This document shows, piece by piece, positions 5,506 through 5,669 of a stretch of DNA of 5,669 bases. A program made the translations under genes and the position numbers. Below the pieces are notes generated by a model, which searched no databases, was not told where the DNA came from, and was given only the letters and a program-made list of their open reading frames with translations. Positions within the stretch are counted from its first letter, which is position 1. Each line of letters begins with the position of its first letter. The stretch is from NCBI GenBank assembly GCA_019234175.1, contig JAFALP010000358.1, positions 1 through 5,669 on the forward strand. The letters are read 5' to 3'. Source of the stretch: Actinomycetota bacterium. Its GTDB lineage: Bacteria > Actinomycetota > Thermoleophilia > Gaiellales > Gaiellaceae.

Positions 5506-5669
5506 GTGCGACGCCGGAAGCGCTACCGCCTGCGGCGGATGTTCCCCGTGGGCGTGCTCGTGCTCGCCGCGCTCGTCGCGGGCGCGTGGGCCGGGGCGCG
5601 GAAGCCGGCCACGACCGTGTCGGCTGCGGCCGCGGGTCCGATCGTCGTGGACGCACCCGCGGTCCACAC
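5506..5669 (+). CDS. Predicted membrane-anchored or secreted protein, N-terminal part (3' end outside window)
   Basis: Function not recognised. From the GTG at 5506 the frame is open to the right edge for 54 codons. It begins with a strongly basic stretch, VRRRKRYRLRR. A hydrophobic segment of about 17 residues (FPVGVLVLAALVAGAWA, residues 13-29) follows, and then an Ala/Thr/Pro-rich tract continuing to GPIVVDAPAVH. This is the layout of a signal peptide or signal anchor followed by an extracytoplasmic linker. An internal ATG at 5539 is an alternative start but would drop the basic stretch. A better-spaced GGAGG-ATG pair (ATG 5495) exists in another frame, but its translation is Cys/Ser/Arg-rich and looks like a shadow. 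The gene is divergent from alaS with 41 bp between starts, so the two may share a promoter region. Too little is present to assign a family. Confidence 0.6.
   Translation, partial: MRRRKRYRLRRMFPVGVLVLAALVAGAWAGARKPATTVSAAAAGPIVVDAPAVH

Noticed and set aside
5465..5656. A 64-residue N-terminal extension of alaS from 5656
   Set aside because: The extension is Arg/Pro/Ser-rich, runs antisense to the divergent gene and is not part of AlaRS. The ATG at 5464 gives the normal family N-terminus and has an upstream GGAGGA.
5495..5669. ATG at 5495 with GGAGG at 7-nt spacing on the plus strand
   Set aside because: The spacing is attractive, but the translation is Cys/Ser/Arg/Pro-rich without a hydrophobic core. 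The overlapping GTG frame gives a clean basic-then-hydrophobic signal sequence.

Overview
This is a very GC-rich window (about 70% by eye). A single co-directional run of six genes on the minus strand fills all but its right edge. In the direction of transcription (right to left) they are alaS (alanyl-tRNA synthetase), ruvX/yqgF, mltG, aroE, aroC and the 5' end of aroK, which leaves the window at its left edge. A divergent plus-strand gene starts 41 bp from alaS and leaves the window at its right edge. The order alaS-ruvX-mltG-aroE-aroC-aroK, the GC content and the GTG starts fit a deep-branching high-GC actinobacterium. Thermoleophilia (Gaiellales or Solirubrobacterales) is my best guess, by recollection and not by search.

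Layout: 1-91 aroK start (partial, -); 73-1140 aroC (-); 1137-1778 aroE (-); 1789-2610 mltG (-); 2586-2969 ruvX (-); 2966-5464 alaS (-); 5465-5505 divergent intergenic region; 5506-5669 start of a predicted membrane-anchored or exported protein of unknown function (+). There is no gene-free stretch longer than about 40 bases, and I saw no RNA gene, IS element, CRISPR array or internal terminator.

The minus-strand genes are packed with essentially no spacers. alaS/ruvX overlap in ATGA, ruvX/mltG by 25 nt, aroE/aroC in GTGA and aroC/aroK by about 19 nt. AroE homology begins immediately after the mltG stop. This suggests one polycistronic, translationally coupled unit that joins translation (AlaRS), rRNA or DNA processing (RuvX), peptidoglycan strand termination (MltG) and the late shikimate pathway (AroK, AroE and AroC, towards chorismate).

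The pathway content is conventional and I found no undescribed system. The unusual points are gene-level. AroE has no ATG/GTG/TTG start upstream of its conserved N-terminus and is unusually compact. MltG seems to be a lipoprotein lacking the usual LysM-like part. AlaRS has a shortened linker before its C-terminal domain and Ala where the G3:U70-reading Asp is expected. A perfect palindrome in the tiny divergent intergenic region carries a Shine-Dalgarno core on both strands.
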